Assembly: GCF_021130785.1 (NCBI RefSeq)
Contig: NC_060211.1
Location: 122,833,001-122,897,000, forward strand
From: Homalodisca vitripennis
Taxonomy: Eukaryota; Arthropoda; Insecta; Hemiptera; Cicadellidae
Direction of reading: 5' to 3'
DNA length: 64,000 nt
Both the position numbers and the translations under genes were made by a program. Each line of letters opens with the position of its first letter. The stretch's first letter is position 1. This document shows positions 38,130 to 49,149 of the stretch, one piece after another. The notes below the pieces were generated by a model that made no database searches, had not been told where the DNA came from, and saw nothing but the letters and a program-made list of their open reading frames with translations.

Positions 38130-39700
38130 CATTCAATTTACAAGAGCTTATTCCATAGCACTAATAAATAAATACAATTGTTTAATACAGAACTGCCACC
38201 CGATAAGTTGTTTTACTGACGTGAATATGCGCCTTGCAGTAACTTACCAAGATCCCCGTGGGGTGAATAAACAACCTCTTTATTTCCCCGAGATAAACCG
38301 TTTTAGTACTAAACACCACTTGTTGAAATAACAATGCATATGCACTGTTACATATATGCATTGTTTTTACAAACACACACGCGCGGGTGAGCGTCAACGA
38401 AGGACTAATATCGAAGGACTCCCTGTGCGCTGGACTTAACACGTCCCTCCCCCTAGTCTTGCACCCATGCATGTCCCTGCCATATGTGAATTTACTAATG
38501 TTCAGACAGTACAAGTAGAGGGATGGGAGATTCAGCAATTCAAACCTTCTAACACTCTCCCTATATGACTCTCTGAAACCAAGTTTTGCAATGAACGAAG
38601 GTTGCTCTTTTTTGCAACACAAAACATGTAAATTGTGATATCACAAACCACCACACACAGTAATGCCATAAGACATTTATGGGCATATAATTCCGTAACA
38701 TGACATTTTTTATGTGTACCCTCATCACAAAGCTGTTTCTCAAAACAAAAATATCTAAGGATATTTTCCCACATACAACAACGACATGAGTATCCTAATT
38801 TATTAATCATTCTATCAATATGCATTCCTAGGAATTTTGTCTCATTACCTTATCAATTACCGTTTCATTTAAAATTACTGATAAATTGCACTCTTGAAGT
38901 AATATTTTTCCAGAAAATAGATAAAATAGTTTTTGAATCATTAGTGTGCAAGTTTAACTCTAATAAAAATTGCAAGCAAGAATTTGAACTTTCGAAGCAT
39001 TGACTTTATAACGCTGTCTCTAAAAAATAGATATTTTTTAAAATATATATGTATATTTCGCATATTGAATAACTTTTTTGGAAGCTACCGGTGACCTGTG
39101 GTGATTTATATAAATTTAAAAAGTACTGAACCTAAAATTGATCTTAGCGGGACTTCTTATTTAATAGGCAATATTTTGACTGATTTTCATTTAGGTACGA
39201 TTTCAGCCCAGTGAGTGATGTACCACGTACCCCACAGCTCTTTAATTTCTAGGTCAGAATTTTACCATCCACTCAATTAAAACTTTTGACACATCTTAGG
39301 AACTACGTGCAGATTGTATGTTTTCTACTGCGTAGGCCGTACAGAGTAATGTCAATAAGGTGCGTGATCGAATTAGTTGTATATCTGCCCCTCCTGAAAT
39401 TAAATTGCTCTTTGCAGATTATATGTAACCGGTCCACAATGGAGAGTAATTTAGAAAGAAATAGATTTTCAGACAATTTACTCAATGCGGGAAGAATGGA
39501 GGATGGGCGATAATTATCTGTAGTTTAAAATTTTTAACAATGGACAATTTTTTATTTTTTAACTATTGAACAATTGGTCAGATTCAAAAGAAGTTATAAT
39601 TTTAGCTAAGGGTCCAACAATTTTGTGGAAACACTGTTTAATAAGCCACATTGATATTCTATAAACTTTAGTGCAATGTTTGAGCTTCATCTCTATGATA
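38130..39700 (-). pseudogene. Jockey/CR1-like reverse transcriptase pseudogene
   Basis: Reading minus from right to left in the window, a full series of RT motifs appears with frame changes: KQCFHKIVGPLAKII (about 39600); TTDNYRPSSILPALSKLSEN (about 39470-39520); KEQFNFRRGRYTTNSITHL (39340-39420); KLKSCGVRGTSLTGLKSYLN (39170-39240); VNETKFLGMHIDRMINKLGY (38790-38850); INVLWHYCVWW and FVLQKRA (38590-38700); LGFRESYRESVRRFELLNLP and GRDMHGCKTRGRD (38450-38590). Order and spacing fit one RT of about 500 residues. The YADD box at about 38980-39010 is worn beyond recognition and many stops exist, so it is dead. Plus and minus open frames inside it are pieces or shadows. Confidence 0.75.
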
Positions 39701-40782
39701 AACATATGTTCACAGGACACCTCAAGAATGATGTGCTGCGGATCGTTATACTCGTAGTTACAGGGTTGTAATTTTATGAGGAACCTCAGAACAGCCTGTT
39801 ACGTGACCTATGGTGTGGCTTTCTCATACCTCTCCAATATGCAGTATATGTTTTATGCCATATTAGTTTTAAAATTCCAACGGATTTTAAAACGAATTAA
39901 ACGGACTTTTTTCGAGAATAGTTAATACTGATTACCGATAGCTCATAATTTGCGTGCTTATTTATTGTGAATAGTTTCATGTTGTATCAGTAAAAGGAAC
40001 GCAAAAAGTTACGTGGATGACTGGCAATGATGGTTGCATGACCGTAATAATCCGACTTCTAACACAACTGACTGTTACTTTAAATATTCAAGCTTTATGA
40101 AACCAACTAATTCAATACTAAAGCAACTTCATCACGTGTGTACTGAAAGAACAAAAAAGTTATATGAACCGCCTTCACAGTATATTTAGTTTAACAATTT
40201 ATATATGCTGTGTCTTTTTCGTTGCTATCATAGTTACTTATAAGATTAATGTTAAAATCTTTGAACAATATTGTAACTTTGCTTTTCTTTGACATATTCA
40301 TCCCAAAAGCAACTCTGCAAACAACATTTGTGCAAATCATTGGCACTATATTTCGGTAAAACCTGTCTTCAGATGCATACATTATGTAAAATAGAAAAGA
40401 AAATAATACAAACAAAAGTAAATAAATTACATGAACAAAATATTATTACAGATTGTATTTTTAATTTAGACTTTTTGCCCAAGACCTGATATTGAGTCCA
40501 TGTGGAATTTTGCTCTTTAAAACTAATTGCTTGTTCTAGTGTTCTGAGATGGACTGGGTATGGATTTTGATGCACTTCCCAAATAGTTTTGGTATAATAT
40601 GTGTTTTCGAAAGTGTCACTGAGATGTAAGCTATGATTGACGACAGTTTTCTTTAACTTTTGGTATTTATAAAAAGTTTTGTTAATTTTATAAAATATGT
40701 TTATTTATATTAAGTTATGCTATTGCGTTTTACTAAAATTGTATGTGTATATGTCATATTTATTTACATATTTATATACATG
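39701..40782. other. AT-rich noncoding DNA
   Basis: May include a further 5' part of the Jockey-like relic, but no motif is readable. Short open frames at 40191-40575 are AT-driven. Confidence 0.35.
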
Positions 40783-41143
40783 CAGTGTGTCAACAAAGTC
40801 ATGACACACTTTTAAATCTATTTACAAAGATATATACAGTACAAGAATACTTTAAAACATTTTACCTTAGTACTCCTTTTGGGCTGCTTACAAAACAGTT
40901 TACAATATTCTCGACGGCTTCATCTCTTGTTTTTGGCCAAACTTTCCACATTTTGTCTAATAAGCTGCCTGTTTCTTAAACTTATTTTATCTCTCCTCAT
41001 TTATCTCACCGTAAATGTTGCGTCTGTCAGGGGGATTTTCATTAAACATTCGATACTTTTGTTGCCCTGATACCACAGAATTGAACTTTGCTATATACAA
41101 ACCACACTGAATTTTTCATTGTAAATTTGTCATGATGACAGTA
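40783..41143 (-). mobile_element. Internally deleted mariner-type transposon
   Basis: The left end reads CAGTGTGTCAACAAAGTCAT then GACACACTTTT. The right end has TTTGTCATGATGACAGTA at 41126-41143, a worn inverted match. Between them, on minus, are N-terminal transposase words: FNENPPDRRNIYGEIN near 41000-41045, and LLDKMWKVWPKTRDEAVENI then VNCFVSSPKGVLR near 40870-40960, which resemble the helix-turn-helix part of IS630/Tc1/mariner transposases. The catalytic domain is missing, so this is a nonautonomous deletion product. It lies just left of the Penelope-like pair. Confidence 0.45.
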
Positions 41144-41225
41144 TTCGTTAAAACATTAGCCACTCAATACTAGATGACAAAAATGGGTAATAAGATTTCA
41201 ATCGTGAAATAATATTATTTATAAT

Positions 41226-41545
41226 TTATATTAATGTAATGAAAATAACTAAAACCCTTTAAATCTAAAACTTTTTATTACATACACGGTGTTTCGGTTT
41301 TTAACCATCTTCAGTGTACATTAACCTCTAATAAATAATAAAACAATGAGATATACACATGTGGACCTTTTAAACATATGTTAAATTTAAATGACACAGT
41401 TGTAATTTTCTTATTAGTAATCTGTATTTAATATTTTAATTTTTTCACAAAAATTGGATTTGTCTTATTTTTTCAGATTACTATTTAAAATGTTATGAGG
41501 ATCTTTATTATAATTTAGATAAATGTGTAATTCTTCTTTTGTGTT
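41226..41545 (-). repeat. PLE pseudo-LTR, copy 1
   Basis: Matches the other three copies through the hammerhead motif, CCACATGTGTATATCTCATTG (read on minus, shortened here to its core CACATGTGTATATC), AATACAGATTACTAATAAG and AGATCCTCATAACATTTT. It lacks the TAGATAACCCTATAAGTGG end found in copies 2-4, so its outer end is shortened. Confidence 0.85.
41277..41320 (-). ncRNA. Hammerhead ribozyme motif, PLE copy 1
   Basis: On minus: TGTA(CA) stem I strand, CTGAAGA, GGTT/AACC stem II, GAAA, then ACACCGTGT. One extra C interrupts the self-complementary ACACGTGT stem III seen in copies 2 and 3, which would weaken it. The stem I partner TGTA follows. Hammerheads of this kind are known in PLE terminal repeats. 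Confidence 0.55.
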
Positions 41546-43899
41546 TAAACTTCTCTCCTTTCCTTTCGATATCTAAAATTTCCATGTTCTTTTCAATATT
41601 TGTGTCTAGTTATGGTCAGTCTCCAATAGGTGTTCAGCAAAATTTGATTTTATTGTAGACATGTTATTTGTTTTTAAGCTTGTATGTGTTCTTTAAACCT
41701 TTTATTAAAATTTCTTCCAGTTTGCCCAATATAATAGCTTTCACAGTCACTACAGTAATTTTGTATACTCCAGATTGTTTGTATAATTCCTGTTTGTCAT
41801 CATTTTGGTTGACTTTGTTTTCAATAAGTTTAAATGTATTATTTCTTGTTTGGTGACTGATGGAGAATTTTGAATTTTGAAAGGTTTTTCGAACAGCTTT
41901 GTTTAATTTAGTATTGAATGGTACACATATATATTTTTGAATTTCTGTAGTATTATGATTAGGTAGTATTTTGTTGGTTTTATTAATTTTTCTTGTTTTC
42001 TTCTTTATTCATTTTGTCTACAATTTGGGGTTGATATCCATTTTTGACAGCTAGGTATTTTATTATTTTTTATTTCTTTATTTTTATTTTCATCACTCAT
42101 TGGTATATTTAACATTCTGTTTACCATTGAGTGAAATGCTGCTAATTTGTATTTCCAAGGATGGTTAGAGGATGATGGTATTAGAAGATCTGTTTGGGTT
42201 GTTTTTCTATAAATTTCAAATGAGTGCTTTCCATTTTTAAGAATTAGAAATACTTATATCAAGAAAGTTAATTTTGACTTTTTGGATTTCTTTAGAAAAC
42301 TTAATTGTTGGTGATATAGAATTGAGAAATGTTAAAAATGTGTTCTGCCTGGTTCTCATCTCCATTGAAAAGACATAATATATCATCCACATATCTAAAC
42401 CAATAAATTATTTTGTCTTTAAATGGATTAGTGTCACTCATTTATTTTGTTCTTTTCTAAATGTTGCATATATATATTTGCAAGAAGGCCTGAAAAGAGG
42501 AGATTCCCATTGCCAACCCATCTTCTTGTTTGTAAAAGTTCTTATTGTATTGAAAATAATTTTGATTAACAGTTGCTTTTGTCAATGATAAGATATCGTC
42601 AATTTCATTCATATCTAGCTTACTGTATTTTATTAGATTATCTTTTAGGATTTGAATTGTTTCTTGTTTTGGAATGTTTGAGTACATGTTGTTAACATCA
42701 AAAGAAATGAAGAAAGAGTTTAATGGAATTTGAATATCTCGAATTTGATTTGCCAGATTACTTGAATTTGATATACTGTAATTATTTCAAAAATGTATGT
42801 GGTTTTTTATTTTGTTATTTAAAAATTTACATACCTCTAGTAAGTAGGAGAGTTACGAAAATTTAGCCTATTGGTCTAATTGGGAATATCTGGTTTATGT
42901 GTCTTTGGTTGACCTTTTAGAGTAGGAAGCTTTTGGATTTGTCATTTTGAGTTGGTATTGTTCTGCTTTTGATAAACTTTTGCATTTACTTATTGTGGCA
43001 TTTAATAAGTTTTGTGTATTCTTGAGTTGGATCCTTTTTTTTTTTTTAAATTTTTAATTTTGTTGCTGTCAATGAATGTTTCAACTTTTTCTTGATATGT
43101 TTGACTGTCGATAACTACTACAGTATTCCCTTTGTCAGCCTTTGATATTATACAATTATTTTCTTTTAGTTTTCTTGATATGGATTTTACTAACTTCATA
43201 TCATTGTTTGACGTTTTTATTGATTTAGGATTTGTATTTTTAAATTATTTTTGTTTAGTTCATGATAGATTGTATCGGAAAGGTTCTTGGAGTTCTGTGT
43301 CTGTTTTCTTTATGGCTGTTTCTAAATTGATTAGATCATCTTTGATTGTTTGAATTTTATGGTCCAGATTAATATTATATTTGAGTGATTTGTCCAATAG
43401 GGCCAACTCCTCAGCATTAAATTGGATAGATGATAAGTTTTTTATTCTTGGTAGTAAAATCTTCATTATCATCAAATGTATAGTTTTTTGAATTATTTTC
43501 TTCTTGTGAGTTAATCAATTATTAATCTTATTAAGATGGACACCTGTTTTTTCTTTAAATATATAGGTTTGATCCATTGCTGTGTATTAATATCAATTTC
43601 TTCAATGGTCTCTTGGTGAAATGTTAATTTGATTTCTGTTGTATATCTTCAATTGATCTGACTATTATATTCATTTTTGCATATAAAAATGTTAATTTCT
43701 TCTTTTATCCATATTATTTTCCCTCTTTTTTAATGCTTTTAGCGCAGCTCTTGATGTAGATTTAGTTTTTAATTGAACATAATTTGGAATAATATTTTCA
43801 CTCAGGCATAACTTATTAAACTGTATATCTTCTCTTACCTTTGCCAACTTAAGTGAGAGGTATTTGTATTTGTGGACAATGGATTGGTTGTTAGTCATA
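41546..43899 (-). pseudogene. PLE polyprotein, RT plus GIY-YIG endonuclease, frameshifted (minus copy)
   Basis: Pieces on minus, in order: an N-terminal basic segment at 43692-43898 (SRAALKALKKRENN); an N-terminal extension at 43260-43475; SKADKGNTVVVIDSQTYQ at about 43080-43160, the conserved PLE motif before the RT fingers; MYSNIPKQETIQILKDN and then QEDGLAMG at 42500-42687; the catalytic YVDD at about 42382-42393; and the endonuclease GVYKINCSDC (minus-strand reading allows one shift) with YYIGQT at about 41721-41772. The PLE hallmark order RT then GIY-YIG is clear. One-base indels break the frame at several points, including directly after AMG, whereas the plus copy is intact there. Confidence 0.8.
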
Positions 43900-43905
43900 T
43901 ATTGT

Positions 43906-44227
43906 TATGTTATTAACTCCACTTTAGGGTTATCTATTTATATTAATGTAATGAAAAATAACTAAAACCCTTTAAATTAAAACTTTTTATTTACATACAC
44001 GTGTTTCGGTTTTTTAACCATCTTCAGTGTACATTAACCTCTAAATAAATAATAAACAATGAGATATACACATGTGGACCTTTTAAAACATATGTTAAAT
44101 TTAAATGACCACAGTTGTAATTTTTCTTATTAGTAATCTGTATTTAATATTTTAATTTTTTCAAAATTGGATTTGTCTTATTTTTCAGATTACTATTTAA
44201 AATGTTATGAGGATCTTTATTTATAAT
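43906..44227 (-). repeat. PLE pseudo-LTR, copy 2
   Basis: Begins beside the N-terminal coding region and ends at the centre of the inverted repeat. Contains the TAGATAACCCTAAAGTGGAG-type end (one base differs between copies) and the hammerhead motif. Confidence 0.85.
43992..44033 (-). ncRNA. Hammerhead ribozyme motif, PLE copy 2
   Basis: On minus: TGTA(CA), CTGAAGA, one extra T, GGTT-loop-AACC, GAAA, then the perfectly self-complementary ACACGTGT, then ATGTA. Stem I pairs TGTA with TACA. A 4-bp palindromic stem III with no loop suggests a dimeric hammerhead rather than a single-chain one. Confidence 0.6.
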
Positions 44228-44565
44228 TACACATTTATCTCAATTATAATAAAAGATCCTCATAACATTTTAAATAGTAATCTGAAAAATAAGACAAATC
44301 CAATTTTGAAAAAATTAAAATATTAAATACAGATTACTAATAAGAAAATTACAACTGTTGTCATTTAAATTTAACATATGTTTAAAAGGTCCACATGTGT
44401 ATATCTCATTGTTTATTATTTATTTAGAGGTTAATGTACACTGAAGATGGTTATAAAAACCGAAACACGTGTATGTAATAAAAAGTTTTAATTTAAAGGG
44501 TTTTAGTTATTTTCATTACATTAATATACAAATAGATAACCCCTATATAAGTGGAGTTAATAACA
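44228..44565 (+). repeat. PLE pseudo-LTR, copy 3
   Basis: Starts ATTACACATTTATCT as copy 4 does, and continues AGATCCTCATAACATTTT to GTGGAGTTAATAACATAA. It is joined to copy 2 across a centre of about 13 bases near 44235. Confidence 0.85.
44435..44477 (+). ncRNA. Hammerhead ribozyme motif, PLE copy 3
   Basis: TGTACA, CTGAAGA at 44441-44447, one extra T, GGTT-ATAAA-AACC, GAAA, ACACGTGT, A (residue 5' of cleavage), TGTA. Every core position of the hammerhead consensus is present apart from the extra base after CTGAAGA, a change tolerated in some natural hammerheads. Confidence 0.6.
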
Positions 44566-46990
44566 TAACAAATATGACTATACAACCAATCCATTGTCCA
44601 CAAATACAAATACCTCTCACTTAAGTTGGCAAAGGTAAGAGAAGTTATACAGTTTAATAAGTTATGCCTGAGTGAAAATATTATTCCAAATTATGTTCAA
44701 TTAAAAACTAAATCTACATCAAGAGCTGCGCTAAAAGCATTTTAAAAAAGAGGGAAAATATATGGATAAAAGAAGAAATTAACAGTTTATATGCAAAAAT
44801 GAATATTAATAGTCAGATCAATTGAAGATATTACAACAGAATCCAAATTAACATTTTCACCAAGAGACCATTGAAGAAATTGATATTAATACACAGCAAT
44901 GGATCAAACCTATTATTTTAAAGAAAAAAAAGGTCCATCTTAATAAGATTAATAAATTGATTAACTCACAAGAAGAAAAATAATTCAAAAAAACTATACA
45001 TTTGATGATAATGAAGATTTCTACCCAAGAATAAAAAACTTATCATCTATCCAATTTAATGCTGAGGAGTTGGCCCTATTGGACAAATCACTCAAATATA
45101 ATATTAATCTGGACCATTAAAAAATTCAAACAATCAAAGATGATCTAATCAATTTAGAAACAGCCATAAAGAAAAACAGACACAGAACTCCAAGAACCTT
45201 TCCGATACAATCTTATCCATGAACTAAACTCTAAAAATAATTTAAAAATACAAAATCCTAAATCAATAAAAAACGTCAAACAATTGATATGAAGTTAGTA
45301 AAAATCCATATCAAGAAAACTAAAAGAAAATAATTGTATAATATCAAAGGCTGACAAAGGGAATACTGTAGTAGTTTTCGACAGTCAAACATATCAAGAA
45401 AAAAGTTGAAACATTCATTGACAGCAACAAAAATTAAAAATTTAAAAAAAAAAAAAAGGATCCAACTCAAGAATACACAAAACTTATAAATGCCACAATA
45501 AGTAAATGCAAAAGTTTTATCAAAAGCAGAAACAATACCAACTCAAAATGACAAATCCCAAAAAGCTCCTACTCTAAAAGGTCAACAAAGACACATAAAC
45601 CAGATATTCCAATTAGACCAATAGTAAATTTTTCGTAACTCTCCTACTTACAAGGTATGTAAATTTTTTAAATAACAAAATAAAAACCCACATTACATTT
45701 TGAAAATAATTACAGTATATCAAATTCAAGTAATCTGGCAAATCAAATTCGAGATATTCAAATTCCATTTAAACTCTTTCTTCATTTCTTTTGTTGTTAA
45801 CAACATTGTACTCAAAACATTCCAAAACAAGAAACAATTTCAAATCCTAAAAGATGAAATCTAATAAAATACAGTAAGCTAGATATGAATGAAAATTGAC
45901 GATATCTTATCATTGACAAAAGCAACTGTTAATCAAAATTATTTTCAATACAATAAGAACTTTTTTACAAACAAGAAGATGGGTTGGCAATGGGATCTCC
46001 TCTTTCAGGCCTTCTTGCAAATATATATATGCAACATTTAGAAAAGAACAAAATAATGAGTGACACTAATCCATTTAAGACAAAAATAATTTATTGGTTT
46101 AGATATGTGGATGATATATTATGTCTTTTCAATGGAGAGATGAGAAACCAGGCAGAACACTTTTTAACATTTCTCAATTCTATATCACCAACAATTAAGT
46201 TTTCTAAAGAAATCCAAAAAGTCAAAATTAACTTTCTTGATATAAGTATTTCTAATCTTAATGGAAAGCACTCATTTGAAATTTATAGAAAAAACAACCC
46301 AAACAGATCTTCTAATACATCATCCTCTAACCATCATTGGAAATTACAAATTAGCAGCATTTCACTCAATGGTAAACAGAATGTTAAATATACCAATGAG
46401 TGATGAAAATAAAAAATAAAGAAATAAAATAATAAAATACCTAGCTGTCAAAAATGGATATCAACCCCAAATTGTAGACAAAATGATAAAGATTTTTAGA
46501 AAAACCAAGAAAAATTAATAAAACCAACAAAATACTACCTAATCATAATACTACAGAAATTCAAAAATATATATGTGTACCATTCAATACTAAAATTAAA
46601 CAAAGCTGTTCGAAAAAACCTTTCAAAATTCAAAATTCTCCATCAGTCACCAAACAAGAAATAATACATTTAAACTTTATTGAAAAACAAAGTCAACCAA
46701 AAATGACTCCCCTTCTCCCCTGACAAACAGGAATTATACAAACAATCTGGAGTATACAAAATTAACTGTAGTGACTGTGAAAGCTATTATATTGGGCAAA
46801 CTGGAAGTTAGAAATTTTAATAAAAGGTTTAAAGAACACATACAAGCTTTAAAAACAAATAACATGTCTACAATAAAATCAAATTTTGCTGAACAACCTA
46901 TTGGAGACTGACCATTAACTACACAAATATTGAAAAAGAACATGGAAATTTTAGATATCGAAAGGATAAGGAGAGAAGTTAAACACAAAA
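44566..46990 (+). pseudogene. PLE polyprotein, RT plus GIY-YIG endonuclease, frameshifted (plus copy)
   Basis: Plus-strand pieces in order: N-terminal region (AALK-type helix) at about 44565-44780; KADKGNTVVVFDSQTYQE-like motif at 45345-45400; a MYSNIP-equivalent region near 45800-45850; QEDGLAMGSPLSGLLANIYM at about 45975-46035; YWFRYVDDILCLFNG with catalytic YVDD at 46104-46115; KINFLDISISNLNGKHSFEI near 46210-46280; then GVYKINCSDCESYYIGQTG at 46750-46806 and, after a one-base shift, FNKRFKEHIQALKTNN, ending near 46990. The RT core from AMGSPL to 46403 is open. The reading is broken elsewhere by single-base indels in homopolymers. Against the minus copy it has an extra CTCCCCTTCTCCC block near 46708. 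Confidence 0.85.
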
Positions 46991-46996
46991 GAAGAA

Positions 46997-47336
46997 TTAC
47001 ACATTTATCCTAAAATTATAATAAAGATCCTCATAACATTTTAAATAGTAATCTGAAAAAATAAGACAAATCCAATTTTTGAAAAAATTAAAATATTAAA
47101 TACAGATTACTAATAAGAAAATTACAACTGTGTCATTTAAATTTAACATATGTTTAAAAGGTCCACATGTGTATATCTCATTGTTTATTATTTATTTTAG
47201 AGGTTAATGTACACTGAAGATGGTTAAAAACCGAAACACGTGGTATGTAATAAAAAAGTTTTAATTTAAAAGGGTTTTAGTTATTTTCATTACATTTAAT
47301 ATAAATAGATAACCCTATAAGTGGAGTTTAATAACA
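46997..47336 (+). repeat. PLE pseudo-LTR, copy 4
   Basis: Starts ATTACACATTTATCC directly after the endonuclease region and runs to GTGGAGTTTAATAACATAA. Same layout as copy 3. Confidence 0.85.
47208..47249 (+). ncRNA. Hammerhead ribozyme motif, PLE copy 4
   Basis: TGTACA, CTGAAGA at 47214-47220, extra T, GGTT-AAA-AACC, GAAA, then ACACGTGGT, then ATGTA. One extra G breaks the ACACGTGT palindrome, at nearly the same place as the extra base in copy 1. Confidence 0.55.
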
Positions 47337-47389
47337 TAATATTTATATTTAATAATTGAATATAAATTATTATCAAATAATTATAAAAT

Positions 47390-47424
47390 ATTTTCCTCTT
47401 CATATACTAAAAGAAGAGGAAAAT
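47390..47424. repeat. Perfect 12-bp hairpin beside the PLE right end
   Basis: ATTTTCCTCTTC at 47390-47401 pairs with GAAGAGGAAAAT at 47413-47424 across an 11-base loop. It lies about 55 bp right of the PLE end. Confidence 0.8.
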
Positions 47425-49149
47425 AAACCTCCTCAGTGTTTGTTTTCTTTCAGTGTTAATTTAAATAAAATAAGAGTATAAATAAACTAAAAATCGTTAA
47501 TGTACCTATAGACTATTATATCTTTCGCATATTAGACAAATTATACTATCTGAATTTTTCCACAACTCAAATCACACTGTAGAATGTGAACGAATCCAAA
47601 CCACTATTAACATAAAATAAGTAACCGGATTGCGAAATCGAGACACAGACGAAATTATGCTCCCACAACAGATCTCACAATTAAGTCCAGATGTCCTCTC
47701 GACACCAATGTTGGCTCTACTGTTTTCTCAAAAACCTCTTTGATGATTTTGATTCTGTGCTTATTCTCTCCTTCTAAAATGAACCGCAAAAATAATTGTT
47801 GTTCTTGATCTGCAAATTTTGAACAATAAAAGACACTTATGTTGAAGATTCAGCAAGTCTAAAAGACCAACGAAAAAAGCCAAAAACGTCTGGCTGCATT
47901 TTTGTTCCCAACCCGTTATAATACGAACTAGCATTTTAAAACTTTTTTTCATCCATATCAAATATCAAATCAATGTTCCCTTAATAAATGCTAAGCTGGA
48001 TTAGCATATCAACACTGGCGAGACACTTGTGAACATTGATTTGATAACTAGTGTGTCTATAAATATCGTCTGACAGTAAGAAGCGAACTCGTTCACGCCT
48101 TCCTAATTAACTTTAAGTATATTATTGGAGGACTCACTGATCACTACTTACTGTGTATTAATTATCAAATTCCATCAGGTTTTATTTCGGCATCACAAAT
48201 TAAATATGTGATAAGATTTCAATATAAAAGTCGTGTCTACTTGCAAATTTTAAGAGAGATAAAATGAAGTCGACATGATTCTTAGTTCTTAGGATTATGT
48301 GGCCGGCGTTATGTACTGCTAACTCAATTTAAATCTTGAAATATTACGGCCTCACTATGGATCTTCAGTGATCATGTTTAACAATCATGACACAATCTGC
48401 ACATGATAATACTTAAAACTGTATTGCTTTTTGTAGAATTCCAAGTCGCAATCGTGTCCAAATTCCAGTGTTATCAACTTTGATTTTGAAACATGAACTT
48501 CCAAATAACCGACAACAACAAAAACATTCAGCAATTAATCAAAATCAACAAAACATTTGAAGAAACAGATTGTTCGTTTCACCAAGGAAAGTGTAAGCGC
48601 AACGCTCGCCGCACCGCATCAATCAACGCCGGCGAGAGCGTCAAAGCTAATGGACAAGTTATCAGAATAACTCGCAGATAAAGTATCGCTTTGTTCTCAG
48701 ACTTTTTGATACCCATCACTCAAAAGTGACGGAGTGTCTCAAAACGAATTCTTAATGTTATATTGTTTACTTTGCTGATCTGTTTTGTTGCCAACAATAA
48801 CTGCAAAGTTTGCCGTAACTCCAAAGCAAATGTATATTTCAGCCATTATTATTTGCTTCACTATCGCCTGGTTACCTTTTCCCTTAAAGTAACAATTTTA
48901 AACTGTGAAAGTTTACTAGAATTAGTGACAATTGTATAAATTTAAGTTAAATTGTATTTGAAATCATTTTGTAGGAGACAGTGAATCAATGCTAACAGGA
49001 TTTTCTTGTATGGCATTTTGCAACTCCTGGTAAACCACAAGGGTATGCACTGGGACCGTAATGTTCCAAAAATATTGTGTATATACAGTTCAATAACATA
49101 TACAGTAATAAGGTACTGTATATGTTTTTGGTATTCTAAGACCCGTGTA
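47425..49149. other. Noncoding DNA with an unassigned short ORF
   Basis: The plus open frame 48493-48681 (62 codons, ending RITRR) has a less AT-rich second half with basic residues (KCKRNARRTASINAGES). I do not recognise it and see no upstream exon or splice support. The minus open frame 47761-47961 is likewise unassigned. Confidence 0.3.

Larger units (their letters stand above)
41226..44227 (-). mobile_element. Penelope-like retroelement (PLE), minus copy
   Basis: A full-length or nearly full-length PLE read on minus: pseudo-LTR at 43906-44227, an N-terminal region, an RT core, a GIY-YIG endonuclease and a second pseudo-LTR at 41226-41545. It is the left arm of a large inverted repeat with the plus copy at 44228-47336. 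PLEs use a telomerase-like RT plus GIY-YIG nuclease and often insert in partial or inverted arrays, so this arrangement is plausible biology. Confidence 0.85.
44228..47336 (+). mobile_element. Penelope-like retroelement (PLE), plus copy
   Basis: Right arm of the inverted repeat. Pseudo-LTR 44228-44565, coding region about 44566-46990, pseudo-LTR 46997-47336. Both pseudo-LTRs end in TAGATAACCC(...)TAAGTGGAG then TTAATAACATAA. Confidence 0.85.

Noticed and set aside
38080..38331. 83-codon plus open frame
   Set aside because: Antisense to the C-terminal part of the Jockey-like relic.
43132..43353. Plus open frame inside the minus PLE copy
   Set aside because: Antisense shadow of the PLE coding region.
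44435..44477. Classical LTRs for the repeats around the PLE coding region
   Set aside because: The RT has the PLE motif set and a GIY-YIG nuclease, with no integrase, protease or gag, and the repeats carry hammerhead motifs. Pseudo-LTR is the better call.
48493..48681. 62-codon plus open frame ending in a basic segment
   Set aside because: The second half is less AT-rich, but there is no recognisable domain, no upstream exon and no sign of a promoter, so it is not called as a gene.
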